A stretch of 64,000 bases of DNA from Haloferax larsenii JCM 13917 (GCF_000336955.1 NZ_AOLI01000012.1:74358-138357), one strand, 5' to 3'; counted from the stretch's first letter, positions 46,201-53,371 are shown. Translations and numbers: made by a program. The notes: generated from the sequence alone by a model not told the origin.

Positions 46201-46570
46201 CGTCGACGTGACGCTCTCGAACCTCGGCGGTGCAGCGGGCAGTTACACGCTCGAACTGCGCAGCGATGGAACGACGATTGCCACCGAGACCGTGGCACTC
46301 GATGCTGGCGAAGAACGCACCGTCTCGCTCGATGCAGCGTTCGAATCGGCTGGAACGTACGAACTGACCGTCGACGGAGAATCCGTCGGGAAACTGCGCG
46401 TCGTGACCGAGCAAACCGAACAGCAGGCTGGGGCGACGGCTGTCGAAAACCCGGACTCGTCCGACGAGACGAACGACGGCGGAAACGGACCATTCCTCGT
46501 GCTGCTCCTGCTCGTCGCGCTCGCTGGAGTCTCTATCTACGTCCTCTTCGGACGAGGTGACGGCGAGTAA
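40259..46570 (+). CDS. giant surface protein with duplicated PQQ propellers and three PKD domains
   Basis: A 2103-residue exported protein. Residues 1-36 are a signal sequence. About 70-155 is CARDB-like. About 160-513 and 697-1050 are two PQQ-type beta-propellers, nearly identical and exactly 537 residues apart. Ig-like beta-sandwiches lie near 515-605, 1050-1145 and 1150-1240. PKD domains with WDFGDG or WDYGDG are near 612-690, 1503-1585 and 1587-1672. A Ser/Asp-rich linker, a PGF-pre-PGF-like region (about 1740-1960), a CARDB-like domain (about 1963-2050) and a final membrane segment (PFLVLLLLVALAGVSIYVLFG) complete it. There is no PGF-CTERM sorting motif. The protein is anchored at the C-terminus and displayed outside. 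Role may be adhesion or wall structure. Confidence 0.9.
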   Translation: MNNDNRIDWKLVFTLLIVVSSTATFAGFYPTAVGATPEYQHRIAGGDIQETQSLAGLARLAVVDGPDIVYSSASVTPDTLYTGSAINATVTVENTGNSQQSYNATVTVDGSVVASKTGSLNAGETTTVSFTKTLWDTGDRDVSVGGLASQTVTVQSANANFHGGQGNPGYYPDQSGPTSTPTELWNMTDGTPMVMQPTIVGDTLYFAFHDGGKLYAVDPTTGEEKWNATPGGSSGSTWTTPAYANGVLFLGSNDYKLHAINATDGTELWNYSTQTNVRSAPAVVDGVVYFGSNDGNMTAVNASTGEELWYHTLSKPFLVESNPAVVDGVVYFGADDDNVTALNATTGQRIWNYTAMDEIQSDATVANNTVFIGSDSTSGTTSGDGQVYALNATDGSLRWNYTMTGDVDGSPVYADGILYAGSRGGDLVALNAADGTKVWNVSRSDFRGAPVVAGNVLYISDFGSGTVYAFNTNDGSELWQYDSPTANLYPTPLAWNGTLYYGSGSHFYAIEEPAPTVSNVNATNPSGQNVTVTFDSTESLFDIAVSISGPESATLTESDFTETGSGPYTYTATYEGSSDGTYTATVDTAANTKAEDGANGESDSVLVDTTAPTADAGTNQTLPLGSWVTFDASGSTDTNTVSSYVWDFGDGTTASGAVYNHTYRAVGTYTATVTVTDQSGNTDTDTVVVTVEQSNAMFHGSLSNLGYYPNETGPTSAPIEAWNITDGTPMVMQPTIVGDTLYFAFHDGGKLYAVDPTTGEEKWNATPGGSSGSTWTTPAYANGVLFLGSNDYKLHAINATDGSELWNYSTQTNVRSAPAVVDGVVYFGSNDGNMTALNASTGEELWYHTLSQPVLVESNPAVVDGVVYFGADDDNVTALNATTGQKIWNYTAVDEIQSDATVANDTVFIGSDSTSGTTSGDGQVYALNATDGSLRWNYTMTGDVDGSPVYADGTLYAGSRGGDLVALDAVDGSKLWNVSGSDFRGAPVVAGDVLYISDFGNGTVHAFNATDGTELWQYDSPTANLYPTPLPWNGTLYYGSVSHFYALKEPGVSNFSVSNPSSQNVTVTFDTHDQIVDISMTLSGAESATLTENDFTEMDNGDGTYTYGANYVGNSDGTYTGTLTVANDSSGDNKASGNSDSVLVDTTPPAISNFSATESSGQNVTITFNSSEQLGGTQVSLSGPEWTTLSLGNFTETGSGPYTYTATYDGSSNGTYTATLDSAMDAANNDGASSESASVSIGTAVVSSSIEYVSGSQPDMSNVTLDAWFSSGLLQLQAKNATANTSDFSTEADYELAGLGADSTTVLRTNVTVQGYTPRALIGSAHDVNWTRTQHQNGTWTLSITGTPAEVQSFFYANGSSPTSWPGTIQANESQTAALTFAVDDLDVLSSTHRERLNGSVMVTDAQEFGSPQYNTSGTNDKVELRVKAPHFTTSGANNTGFFEAFLPQKLLDDWGVNANQLAGELNGASRTTTITAVSGGGAYVEFGIHYSEGDAAVTVDSTAPTADAGLDQTVDEDTVVQFNASNSTDNVAIDSYEWDFGDGSNATGENVSHTYAQPGTYTVTVETADAAGHNDTDTLVVTVNDTTAPTADAGSDQTISKNRPVQFNASDSTDNVGIVNYRWDYGDGNGATGESAAHAYNTPGTYTVTLTTTDAAGNTANDTVVVTVVDPDNNRSGSGSTGSDDSDDDSESERSDTTAPETDDSKDEPAGEKSGTKVRVERKSSSDREKSESADVKVENVTPGVTVEITFDETADSDTGDRANNTSSTDLENSTATGNQTSTGNETAADAGNETANATDRQRPANISVANMKMNVSRSGDFSLNVTTREVASNSNSDSNGQETTDQADSTGPSNTTRGMSGTDRKFLEETGARPAGYVIVDHDDLSDDNIDDVTFTFRVSKAYLSTTGVDADSVALYRNETVRWNKLSTRLVGETETQYVFEAKSPGLSEFVIGATAPAFEVSETALSHDEMGVGDDATVDVTLSNLGGAAGSYTLELRSDGTTIATETVALDAGEERTVSLDAAFESAGTYELTVDGESVGKLRVVTEQTEQQAGATAVENPDSSDETNDGGNGPFLVLLLLVALAGVSIYVLFGRGDGE
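40737..41797 (+). repeat. copy 1 of the duplicated PQQ-propeller segment
   Basis: This segment codes for the first propeller and is repeated 1611 bases later at 42348-43408 with long stretches identical at the base level, for example the stretch from about 40826 that recurs at 42437. The offset of 1611 is a multiple of three, so the copies stay in frame. The intervening Ig-like and PKD domains belong to the repeating unit. Confidence 0.85.
42348..43408 (+). repeat. copy 2 of the duplicated PQQ-propeller segment
   Basis: The second copy of the propeller starts with SNAMFHGSLSNLGYYPNETG, against SANANFHGGQGNPGYYPDQSG in copy 1, then becomes almost identical (TDGTPMVMQPTIVGDTLYF). Differences are mostly third-position changes and single residues such as TGQRIW against TGQKIW. 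This indicates either a recent duplication or continuing gene conversion. Confidence 0.85.
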
Positions 46571-46578
46571 CTGGGAAA

Positions 46579-46738
46579 CTGACCACCCCATCCCGGCCAC
46601 AGGCCACCCCGGCCACAGGCCAACCCGGTCGCAGCCCACCCCGGCCACAGGCCAACCCGGTCACAACCCATCCCGACCACAGGCCATCCCGACCACAGGC
46701 CATCCCGACCACAGGCCATCCCGACCACAGGCCAACCC
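46579..46738. repeat. 16-bp tandem repeat (minisatellite), about ten units
   Basis: Ten 16-base units with a fixed period fill the gap between the convergent genes. The consensus is GACCACAGGCCATCCC; units at 46675, 46691 and 46707 are identical, and units nearer the giant gene drift (GGCCACAGGCCACCCC, GGTCACAACCCATCCC). Because 16 is not a multiple of three, the array is not coding. It lies just after the giant gene stop and ends two bases before the next stop. Confidence 0.95.
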
Positions 46739-46740
46739 GT

Positions 46741-47133
46741 TCAATACGTCCTGAACGAGGCCGACCCGATAGCGACTCTGACCAGCACGTTTTCCGACCA
46801 CGCCGACTCCGAAGCCCCGTATTTCTCGTTGATGCGTCTCGTCGCGTCGCGTGTGGCGTCATCGTCGTCGACGACAGTCGCCGTGCCGAGCATCGAGACC
46901 ATCCACTGCGCCCGCCCCTCCACGTCCTTCTGAATCGAGAGGGCGACCCGCGGATTCTCCCGGACGTTCGCGAGTTTTCGGCCGGTTGTGACGAGTTCGA
47001 CAACCGCGTCGGACTCGTCGTAGACGTACCACACCGGCGCGACGTGGGGGCGGCCGCCGCGACACGTCGCCAGATGCGCCATCAGCGGTTCGCTCGTGAC
47101 GAGTCTCGCCGCCTCGTCGGGAACAGTTCCCAT
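46741..47133 (-). CDS. pyridoxamine 5'-phosphate oxidase-like flavin protein
   Basis: A 130-residue split-barrel protein of the PPOX-like flavin-binding family. Blocks MAHLATCRGGRPHVAPVWYVYDESD and ARPVEL-type strands (VELVTTGRKLANVRENPRVALSI) are typical FMN-binding segments. Members reduce or bind F420/FMN and heme-like compounds. The ATG at 47133 is used; an upstream start adds 14 residues unlike the family. Its stop touches the minisatellite. Confidence 0.82.
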   Translation of the reverse strand: MGTVPDEAARLVTSEPLMAHLATCRGGRPHVAPVWYVYDESDAVVELVTTGRKLANVRENPRVALSIQKDVEGRAQWMVSMLGTATVVDDDDATRDATRRINEKYGASESAWSENVLVRVAIGSASFRTY

Positions 47134-47257
47134 GAGGAGTGAGACGGCTCTGGGCGGCAAAGCTGTGTGCGCCACGAGGTACCAGACAGAGAACTACAAC
47201 GACCGTTTGACTCTTGCACAACCCTTTATCAGTCGAACGAGAACGTGGCGCGAGACC

Positions 47258-47872
47258 GTGAGTTCGTTGCTACCGTTGAAACCCGCCGCCGAATCGATTC
47301 ACGACCGGGAGATAGACCCGCTTCTCGTCGCACTCGACGACCCCGCCGCCGACGACATCCTCTCGGCACTCTCGTCGTCGACTGCGAGAGCTATCCTCAC
47401 CACCATCTACGAGGAACCGCGTCCGGCCTCCGAGTTAGCGTCCGCGCTCGACACCACGCTACAGACCGTGAGCTACCACCTCGAACGCCTCGAAGACGCC
47501 GACTTGGTCGAGGAGGTGACGACGTGGCTCTCCGCGCAGGGGCGCGAGATGGCAGTCTACGGGCCGACGAACACGGCCGTCGTCCTGTTTGCCGGGGCTG
47601 AGAAGACCGAGCCGCGGCTCTCGTCTGGACTGCGAACGCTCGTCGGCGGACTCGCTGGGACCGTCGTCGCGAGCCTCGCCGTCCAAGCGGTTTGGATGAC
47701 GCGGCAACCGCCGGTTCGAACGTTCACTGCGCGGGCCGAGCCCAAGCCGACGACGCCGACGACGTTCCTCTCGGCATATCTGGACGGGCCGGGACTGGTC
47801 GTTCTCGCAGTCGGCGCGGCCCTCGTCCTCGCAGTGGCCCTTGCGATGGTGTGGACTCAAAGACGCGTTTGA
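47258..47872 (+). CDS. membrane-bound HTH (ArsR-type) transcriptional regulator
   Basis: A 204-residue protein with an N-terminal winged helix-turn-helix (DDPAADDILSALSSSTARAIL, TLQTVSYHLERLEDADLVEEV) of the ArsR/HTH-20 type and two C-terminal membrane segments (VGGLAGTVVASLAVQAVWM; VLAVGAALVLAVALAMVW). A GTG at 47258 is used, because CCTTTATC about 30 bases upstream is the TATA element and the transcript would be leaderless; the longer open frame overlaps the divergent flavin-protein start. It probably senses a signal at the membrane. Confidence 0.78.
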   Translation: MSSLLPLKPAAESIHDREIDPLLVALDDPAADDILSALSSSTARAILTTIYEEPRPASELASALDTTLQTVSYHLERLEDADLVEEVTTWLSAQGREMAVYGPTNTAVVLFAGAEKTEPRLSSGLRTLVGGLAGTVVASLAVQAVWMTRQPPVRTFTARAEPKPTTPTTFLSAYLDGPGLVVLAVGAALVLAVALAMVWTQRRV

Positions 47873-47914
47873 GCCAACCATAGGGAGATGATACGGTAGT
47901 CCGTCGGGTACAGT

Positions 47915-48841
47915 GTGCAACGAAGAGCCTTCCTCTCTGCTGTTGGAATCGGACTCACATCGGTCACTGGCTGTCTGGCAAGCGCCGACGACGGTGGCTC
48001 TACTGGTGACGACGAGACGACTGACGCGCCGCCCACGACGGACGAACCGGACACCGACGACTCGGACGACTCTCTGGCGGTCGATGCGGGCGAGCGCGTG
48101 ACTGCAGTCGTCGGAACGGAACCAGACGGAGACAGTGGGTTCGTTCCGCACCGACTCAGACTCACGAACGATACCGAAGAGCCGTGGGTCGCCCGAATCG
48201 AAGTGACGCCGACGCTCGCACACCCTCACGCGGGAACGTACAAACTCGCCCCTGACGCCGAGGTGTCGGTCGTGCTCCGAGTGCCGGCCGACTACGACGT
48301 GCGTGTCACGGACGTACAGAGCGGCGCGACGGCGACAGAGTCGCTGTCGCCGGACGACTTCGACTGTAACCAGTCGTGGACCGCGTTCTCGCCCGACGGC
48401 GACGATATTTCGGTCGCAGGCGCATCGACGCGGATGGCCTGCGCGCCGCCGACACTCACCGGAGACGACGCGCTCTCGGTGACGGTGGGCGATGGCTCGC
48501 TCTCCAGTGAGTCGTACACGAAGCCCCACGCGGTGTCGGTCGGAAACGAGACAGACGAGGCGACGCTGGTCGACGTGGCGATAGAGACCGACGAGGGTCG
48601 AGTCGCCTTCGGTGGTCGCTACCGACTCGAATCGGACGCCCGAGTCGACGTTCAGGTGACAGAGCAGAGCGCACTGGTCGCACGAGTGGTGCGACTCGAC
48701 AACGACACCGAGAAGGCAGTCTCTATCGACCAGTCGGTGTTCGATTGCAACAATTCGAGGACTGCCATCTCACTCGACGACAGCGGTGGGCTCACGTCGG
48801 CGACGGCCTCGACGCTGATGGCCTGCCAAAAACCGGAGTAG
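47915..48841 (+). CDS. lipoprotein with two internally repeated beta domains
   Basis: A 308-residue exported lipoprotein with a GTG start, MQRRAFLSAVGIGLTSVTGC. A Thr/Asp-rich linker precedes two repeats of one domain, each ending in a similar block: FDCNQSWTAFSPDGDD then STRMAC, and FDCNNSRTAISLDDSG then STLMAC. The two cysteines in each copy are likely disulphide-bonded outside the cell. It lies 42 bases after the membrane regulator, so the two may be cotranscribed. Confidence 0.75.
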   Translation: MQRRAFLSAVGIGLTSVTGCLASADDGGSTGDDETTDAPPTTDEPDTDDSDDSLAVDAGERVTAVVGTEPDGDSGFVPHRLRLTNDTEEPWVARIEVTPTLAHPHAGTYKLAPDAEVSVVLRVPADYDVRVTDVQSGATATESLSPDDFDCNQSWTAFSPDGDDISVAGASTRMACAPPTLTGDDALSVTVGDGSLSSESYTKPHAVSVGNETDEATLVDVAIETDEGRVAFGGRYRLESDARVDVQVTEQSALVARVVRLDNDTEKAVSIDQSVFDCNNSRTAISLDDSGGLTSATASTLMACQKPE

Positions 48842-48871
48842 GTATCGACCGCGCTCCCGGCTGACGGGGCC

Positions 48872-49354
48872 TCATGCGCTCGCGTCGCCTTCGCCCTCGT
48901 CTGTCGGTTGCGGGCCGCCGCCGGTCTGTGCTTCCTGTGCGTCTCCCCACCCGCCGCTGTCGACGAGAGAGAACAGTTGGTCCCAGTTCTCACCGTCGTC
49001 GCCCTCGGGGAGTTGATTTCGAACCTGCCGAATCTCCGTTTCGGGGACGATGCTGGCGACGAGGTCGACGATGACCCGTGCGTGATACGCCGCTTTCGAC
49101 CGGTCTATTCCCTCGATTTCGCTGACGCGGTCGACGAACTCGTGCCAGTCGAAGCGCTCGCCGTGTTCTCGGACCGCGCCCGTCAGGTACCAGTCGATTT
49201 CCATCGGGAGCGAACTCGCGAGGTCTTTCGCCTCGTCTTTCTGGATTCGTTGGCCGAGCGTCGAAAGCGTCGCGCGAATCGCCCGGACTGATTTGCCAGT
49301 GCCGGGGAGTTCGAGTCGGTGTGTCACCTGGCCAGTGAATTCGTCGAAGTCCAT
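48872..49354 (-). CDS. DUF2267-like protein
   Basis: A 160-residue soluble acidic protein. MDFDEFTGQVTHRLELPGTG followed by KSVRAIRATLSTLGQRI is typical of the DUF2267 family, with later LASSLPMEIDWYLTGAV and AAYHARVIVDLVASIVPE blocks. The family is an all-helical duplicated domain of unknown role. The C-terminal tail is Gly/Glu/Gln-rich and disordered. The ATG at 49354 is used. Confidence 0.78.
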   Translation of the reverse strand: MDFDEFTGQVTHRLELPGTGKSVRAIRATLSTLGQRIQKDEAKDLASSLPMEIDWYLTGAVREHGERFDWHEFVDRVSEIEGIDRSKAAYHARVIVDLVASIVPETEIRQVRNQLPEGDDGENWDQLFSLVDSGGWGDAQEAQTGGGPQPTDEGEGDASA

Positions 49355-49495
49355 GTGCCAACATTTAGCACTGCACAATCATCAACGCATCTACACATTT
49401 CACACTTCGAGAACGTCGCTGGTCGTGTCGGAAACAGCGCGAGGGAGGGGTTACAAAAGGTGCGAGTGTCCTCGGCATGGACCCCGACAGCCCCG

Positions 49496-50392
49496 TCAGA
49501 CCCGAAGTTCGGTTTCGAGGTCCGGCGACGCGACGATGTTCTTGACCGTCTCTGCTTCAGGTTGCGTCTCGGCGACGTTCTCCATGAGCACCGTCTCGCT
49601 CGGGAAGAGATGCTCGCCGAGGACGAGACCGTGTTCGCGGGCTGTCGACCCGGTCATCGTGAGGTAGACGCCGAGACCGGTGTCCGCGATTGCGGCTTCC
49701 TCTTCGGGGCCCTCGTTGGGATACGCGAACGTCACGTCGTCGAGACAGCGCGTCCCGAGGACGGCTTCGACCAGTCGCTCGTACCGCGGTGAGATACACA
49801 GGTCGCCCGCGTAGTCGGCGACGAAGTCGCGGTCGAGGTCTGCCCCCGGCGGGAGCAGTTCGGGGTCGGCCATGAGCGTGTGGTACACCGTGTCGCCGAG
49901 TCCCGAGACGACGCGAACGTCGGTGTCCATCGGGTCGATGCGGGCGTTGACGTCCTCGATACTCCCGAGGCCGTCGGGTTGCAGTTGGACGACCTCTTCG
50001 AGGACGAGGTCGGCGCTGTCGAAGCCGAGTGCGAACTCGTGGGTGCGAAGCGCCCGGAAGGGTTCCTCGCGGCCGACGAGGTGGACCTCCACGTCGTCGG
50101 TTTCGAAGGTGACGCTGTCGAAGACGATTCGGCGAGGCATCCCCTCGCGGTCGTCGCGGAGGAGCGTGTACTCCGGTGCGGTCGCCGCCTCGAGGTCGCT
50201 GTAGGCGGCGAGTCGCTCGTAGACGTTCTGGTCGGGATGTGAATGGCCCTTCGTGACGGATTTCTCGAACCTGAGGGTCGAGGTTATCTCGTCGGCGACC
50301 TCGGCGAAGTCGGCCGCCGTAGCGAATCGTTCGAGCACCGCTTCGAGGGGGCGTCCCTTCCGCGGAACGGCGACGCGCACCGTCTCTGTCAT
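49496..50392 (-). CDS. HisG (ATP phosphoribosyltransferase)-like protein
   Basis: A 298-residue protein with the start MTETVRVAVPRKGRPLEAVLERF, the usual N-terminus of HisG, and the C-terminal block IADTGLGVYLTMTGSTAREHGLVLGE, similar to the PRPP-binding loop. Compared with ordinary HisG, a large insert (about residues 80-135) replaces the middle, and no histidine genes are near. I infer a HisG-family protein that has been recruited to another job. A second ATG lies three bases upstream at 50393-50395. Confidence 0.65.
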   Translation of the reverse strand: MTETVRVAVPRKGRPLEAVLERFATAADFAEVADEITSTLRFEKSVTKGHSHPDQNVYERLAAYSDLEAATAPEYTLLRDDREGMPRRIVFDSVTFETDDVEVHLVGREEPFRALRTHEFALGFDSADLVLEEVVQLQPDGLGSIEDVNARIDPMDTDVRVVSGLGDTVYHTLMADPELLPPGADLDRDFVADYAGDLCISPRYERLVEAVLGTRCLDDVTFAYPNEGPEEEAAIADTGLGVYLTMTGSTAREHGLVLGEHLFPSETVLMENVAETQPEAETVKNIVASPDLETELRV

Positions 50393-50479
50393 CATCGGAA
50401 GGTTGTGGTGGGCCGCTAAACAGGTTGCGCTTCGGGAAAACGTGTAGCCAATGGAAACGGGTCGCCGTGGGCTGGTGGC

Positions 50480-52444
50480 TTACTCTTCGTGTTCGTCGCC
50501 GCCGTTGCCGCCGTTTCCGCCATTTCCGCCATTGCCGCCGTTTCCGCCATTTCCGCCGTTTCCGCCCATGCCGGTTCCGAACGCGCCTGCGAGTCGGTCG
50601 CGGAAGGTCTCCAGTTCTTCGACGGTGTCGTTCAGGTCGTCGATATCGCTCCGAAGCGGTTCGAGTTCGTCCTCCACGGAGACGTCTTGGATGCTCGCTT
50701 CGAGGTCGGTGAGACGCGCTTCCATCGCGTCGCGAACGTCGACCACGTCGCCGTCGAGCGAGGCGATGTCCTCGCGAATCTCGCCGATTTCGTCGTCGAG
50801 GTTCGAGGCGGTCTGGGTCGCCGCCGCCGCGTCTTCCTCGACGCTCTCGATGCGACCGGCAATCTCGTCGAGTTGGTCGGAGAGGTCGCCGAAGCGAGCG
50901 TCGATTTGGTCGAGCGAGTCGTCGTGGGCCGTGACGGTCTCTTCGACGTCGTCGAGGCGCGCGGCACCCGCGTCGATGTTGCGCGAGGCGGCTTCGAGTC
51001 GCCCGTCGAAGTCTTCGAGGCGTTCGCCGACGGCCTCGAACCGGTCGGACTGCTCGGAGAGTTGTTCGCCGTAGTCGTCGACGCGACCCTCGACGTCGCC
51101 GACACGTCCTTCGAGTCGGTCGCTTCGGTCGTCGATGGTCGCCAGCGTCTCTTCTGCCGAGTCGAGGCGGACGACGGTGTCGTCGACTCTCTCGACCGCG
51201 TCGTCGACCATCGTGTCGAGCGCGTCGATGTCCTCGCGGAAGTCCTCGATTTCGGAGCGGAAGTCGGCGATGAGTTCCTCGCCGGTCCCCTCTTCGTCGA
51301 TGAACGATTCGAGTGCGTCAGAGTAGGCTTCGAGGTCCTGTACCTGCGATTGGAGCCGTCGGATACGAACCTCGGTGCTCCGCCGGGTGTCGATGTCGAG
51401 GGCGTCGCGCAGGACGTCGAGGTCGTCGTCCTCGACCGACCCCGAGCGAATCTCGTCGGCGAGGGCCGCGGCGAGCCCTTCTTCGGGTGCAGCGTGAGCA
51501 GTCTGCGTGTCGGCTGCTGCTGCGGCGTCGCGGGCTGAGACTGCGTCGTCCGCAGCCTCGACACCGTCTGCGTCGGTCTCGGCAGGTTCCGCTTCGCCTT
51601 CGGTCTCTGTCTCGGCTTCGACTGCCGTGTCCGAATCGACGTCATCGTCGGCCGCCTCGGCAGCGTCACCGACAGCAGGTTCGTCGACGTGTTCGGTCAC
51701 AGCGGCGGGTGCATCCTCGTCTCCTCCGTGCAGCGCCGTCTCCGATTCATCGTCTGAGGCATCGGCGTCGGGAGCCGATTCGCTCTCTTCTTGCGCTTCC
51801 GATTCGGCCGCTGCGGCCGCGACGACCGCGTCCTCGTCGGTGGGTTCGGACGGTGCCGACTCGTCGGTGTCGGACGCATCAGCATCGGATTCGTCGCTTC
51901 CGAACGCGGCAGCGAGGTCGTCGTCGGACGGTGCCTCTTCGCCGACGCCTGACGGCGCGTCTTGGGCAGCGTCCGCGGGCTCGTCGTCGCCGGGGCTTCG
52001 GTTTCCGGCGAGCACGTCACGGACGAGTTGGCTCCGGTCTTCGCCGAGGATGTCGTCGATGTCGTCCGGGTCGATGCCGCCATCGACCGGGATGCGTTCG
52101 AGCGTCGGCTCTTCGAGGAACGACTCGGGGTCTTCGCCGTTCGTGAGTCTGATTCCGTAGACTGTCACGACCTCCTCGTCCGGGTCGAGCGTTCGCTCGT
52201 ACTCGACGCGGTTGTCCTTGTACGCGGTCCAATTCTCGCTCTCGTAGTCGGGGTGAAAGCCCACACTCTCCATCGGGAACGACTCGGGGATTCGGTCGAT
52301 AATTCGAATCCGAGTCGGTTCGTCGAGGGAAGAAGAGATGACAAACTTGACTGCTGGGACGGGGAACTCGTCGGCGGCGAAGGTCTTTTCGACAGCTACC
52401 TCGCCGTCCGAGACTGTGACGACCCCATCAGACTCGCGGCTCAT
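50480..52444 (-). CDS. long acidic coiled-coil protein with an Asn-Gly-Gly tail
   Basis: A 654-residue acidic protein. The first 140 residues are a beta-rich domain (VTVSDGEVAVEKTFAADEFP, VYGIRLTNGEDPESFLEE) of unknown fold. Residues about 170-350 are low-complexity Asp/Glu/Ala, probably disordered. About 360-630 form a long coiled coil (RIRRLQSQVQDLEAYSDALESF and many heptads with LDDVEETV and FRDRLAG). The end is seven NGG repeats followed by DEHEE. I do not recognise a family; the plan suggests a structural or signalling scaffold. Confidence 0.75.
   Translation of the reverse strand: MSRESDGVVTVSDGEVAVEKTFAADEFPVPAVKFVISSSLDEPTRIRIIDRIPESFPMESVGFHPDYESENWTAYKDNRVEYERTLDPDEEVVTVYGIRLTNGEDPESFLEEPTLERIPVDGGIDPDDIDDILGEDRSQLVRDVLAGNRSPGDDEPADAAQDAPSGVGEEAPSDDDLAAAFGSDESDADASDTDESAPSEPTDEDAVVAAAAAESEAQEESESAPDADASDDESETALHGGDEDAPAAVTEHVDEPAVGDAAEAADDDVDSDTAVEAETETEGEAEPAETDADGVEAADDAVSARDAAAAADTQTAHAAPEEGLAAALADEIRSGSVEDDDLDVLRDALDIDTRRSTEVRIRRLQSQVQDLEAYSDALESFIDEEGTGEELIADFRSEIEDFREDIDALDTMVDDAVERVDDTVVRLDSAEETLATIDDRSDRLEGRVGDVEGRVDDYGEQLSEQSDRFEAVGERLEDFDGRLEAASRNIDAGAARLDDVEETVTAHDDSLDQIDARFGDLSDQLDEIAGRIESVEEDAAAATQTASNLDDEIGEIREDIASLDGDVVDVRDAMEARLTDLEASIQDVSVEDELEPLRSDIDDLNDTVEELETFRDRLAGAFGTGMGGNGGNGGNGGNGGNGGNGGNGGDEHEE
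50498..50560 (-). repeat. 9-bp repeat coding for seven NGG units
   Basis: Seven 9-base units (GCCGCCGTT and near variants on the plus strand) code for NGG on the minus strand at the end of the long acidic coiled-coil gene. Third bases differ between units (GTT or ATT for Asn), so the array is not very young. The tract could make a flexible or self-associating tail. Confidence 0.85.
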
Positions 52445-52537
52445 GGCCGCCACTTCCGCGACATACATTATAAAACAACCGGGCAGGAACCACCCACCTC
52501 GGCGCTGTCTTGCGATTCGTGAGTTCCGGCTCGACGG

Positions 52538-53371
52538 TTACAGGTCGACTCGGTCGCCGATTTCGACGAGTTCGAGCGAGCGCGGGGCCGCGAAACTCTT
52601 CGCGTGGTGGTGCAGCACCTTCGGGTCCGACGTCATCCCCTTCCACATGTCCCAGTGCGACGGGAGCAGGCGGTCGAGGTCGAGGTCGCTCGCGGCCTCG
52701 ACAATCTGATTTTCGTCGTTGTACCACTTCGTCCGGACGGGTTCGCCGGTCTCCTTGTCGGCGATGTTGCCGACGGTTCCGAACGCGAGGACGCCGAGGT
52801 CGATGTCGTAGCGCGAACCGATATCTGTGAACTCGTCGGACGGTTTGGTGTCGCCGCCGTGGAAGAACGTCCCCGATTCGTGCTCGAAGACGTACGACAC
52901 CGGGTGAGTCGCGTCGGGGTCGTACGCGGGCTCGACGTGAACCGTGAACTCACCGATTTCGATGGTGTCGCCCTCGGAGACCTCCTCGAACTGGTCCTCC
53001 GAGAGGTCGTAGTCGTCGAGCCACGCTTCGTCGTCGTAGGCGACCGCGAGTGAGTCGTCCGGGGCGACGAACGTCGCGCCGGTGTTCTCCAGAATCGGGG
53101 CCTGGCTCGGACCGTGGACGTGGTCAGTATGTTCGTGCGTGGCGAGCACAGCGTCGGCCTCGGTCACGTCTTCGGGGTCGAACGGAACCGGAACCATCCG
53201 AACCGTCCGGGGCGGGTCGCCGAGTCCGACGTAGGGGTCGATGAACACCGTCGTTCCGTCGCTGCCCTTGAGAACGAAGCCGTTACACCCGAGATACCAG
53301 ATTGCGACCGTCTCCGGGTCGGCCGACTCGACCGCGCGCGGAAGCCAGTCACTCCAGTCGCTTACCGTCAT
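52538..53371 (-). CDS. metallo-beta-lactamase fold hydrolase (UlaG-like)
   Basis: A 277-residue MBL-fold hydrolase. The metal motif is LATHEHTDHVHGPSQAP, preceded by WYLGCNGFVLKGSDGTTVFID and followed by the later His motif FFHGGDTKPSDEF. The closing LLPSHWDMWKGM contains the last metal-binding histidine. It is most like lactonases of the UlaG group. The ATG at 53371 is used; the upstream frame is basic. Substrate unknown. Confidence 0.88.
   Translation of the reverse strand: MTVSDWSDWLPRAVESADPETVAIWYLGCNGFVLKGSDGTTVFIDPYVGLGDPPRTVRMVPVPFDPEDVTEADAVLATHEHTDHVHGPSQAPILENTGATFVAPDDSLAVAYDDEAWLDDYDLSEDQFEEVSEGDTIEIGEFTVHVEPAYDPDATHPVSYVFEHESGTFFHGGDTKPSDEFTDIGSRYDIDLGVLAFGTVGNIADKETGEPVRTKWYNDENQIVEAASDLDLDRLLPSHWDMWKGMTSDPKVLHHHAKSFAAPRSLELVEIGDRVDL

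Noticed and set aside
46533-47003. Minus-strand frame with repeated Gly-Trp-like units over the minisatellite
   Set aside because: The 16-base period rotates the frame at each unit, so the repeated peptide is an artefact of the array.
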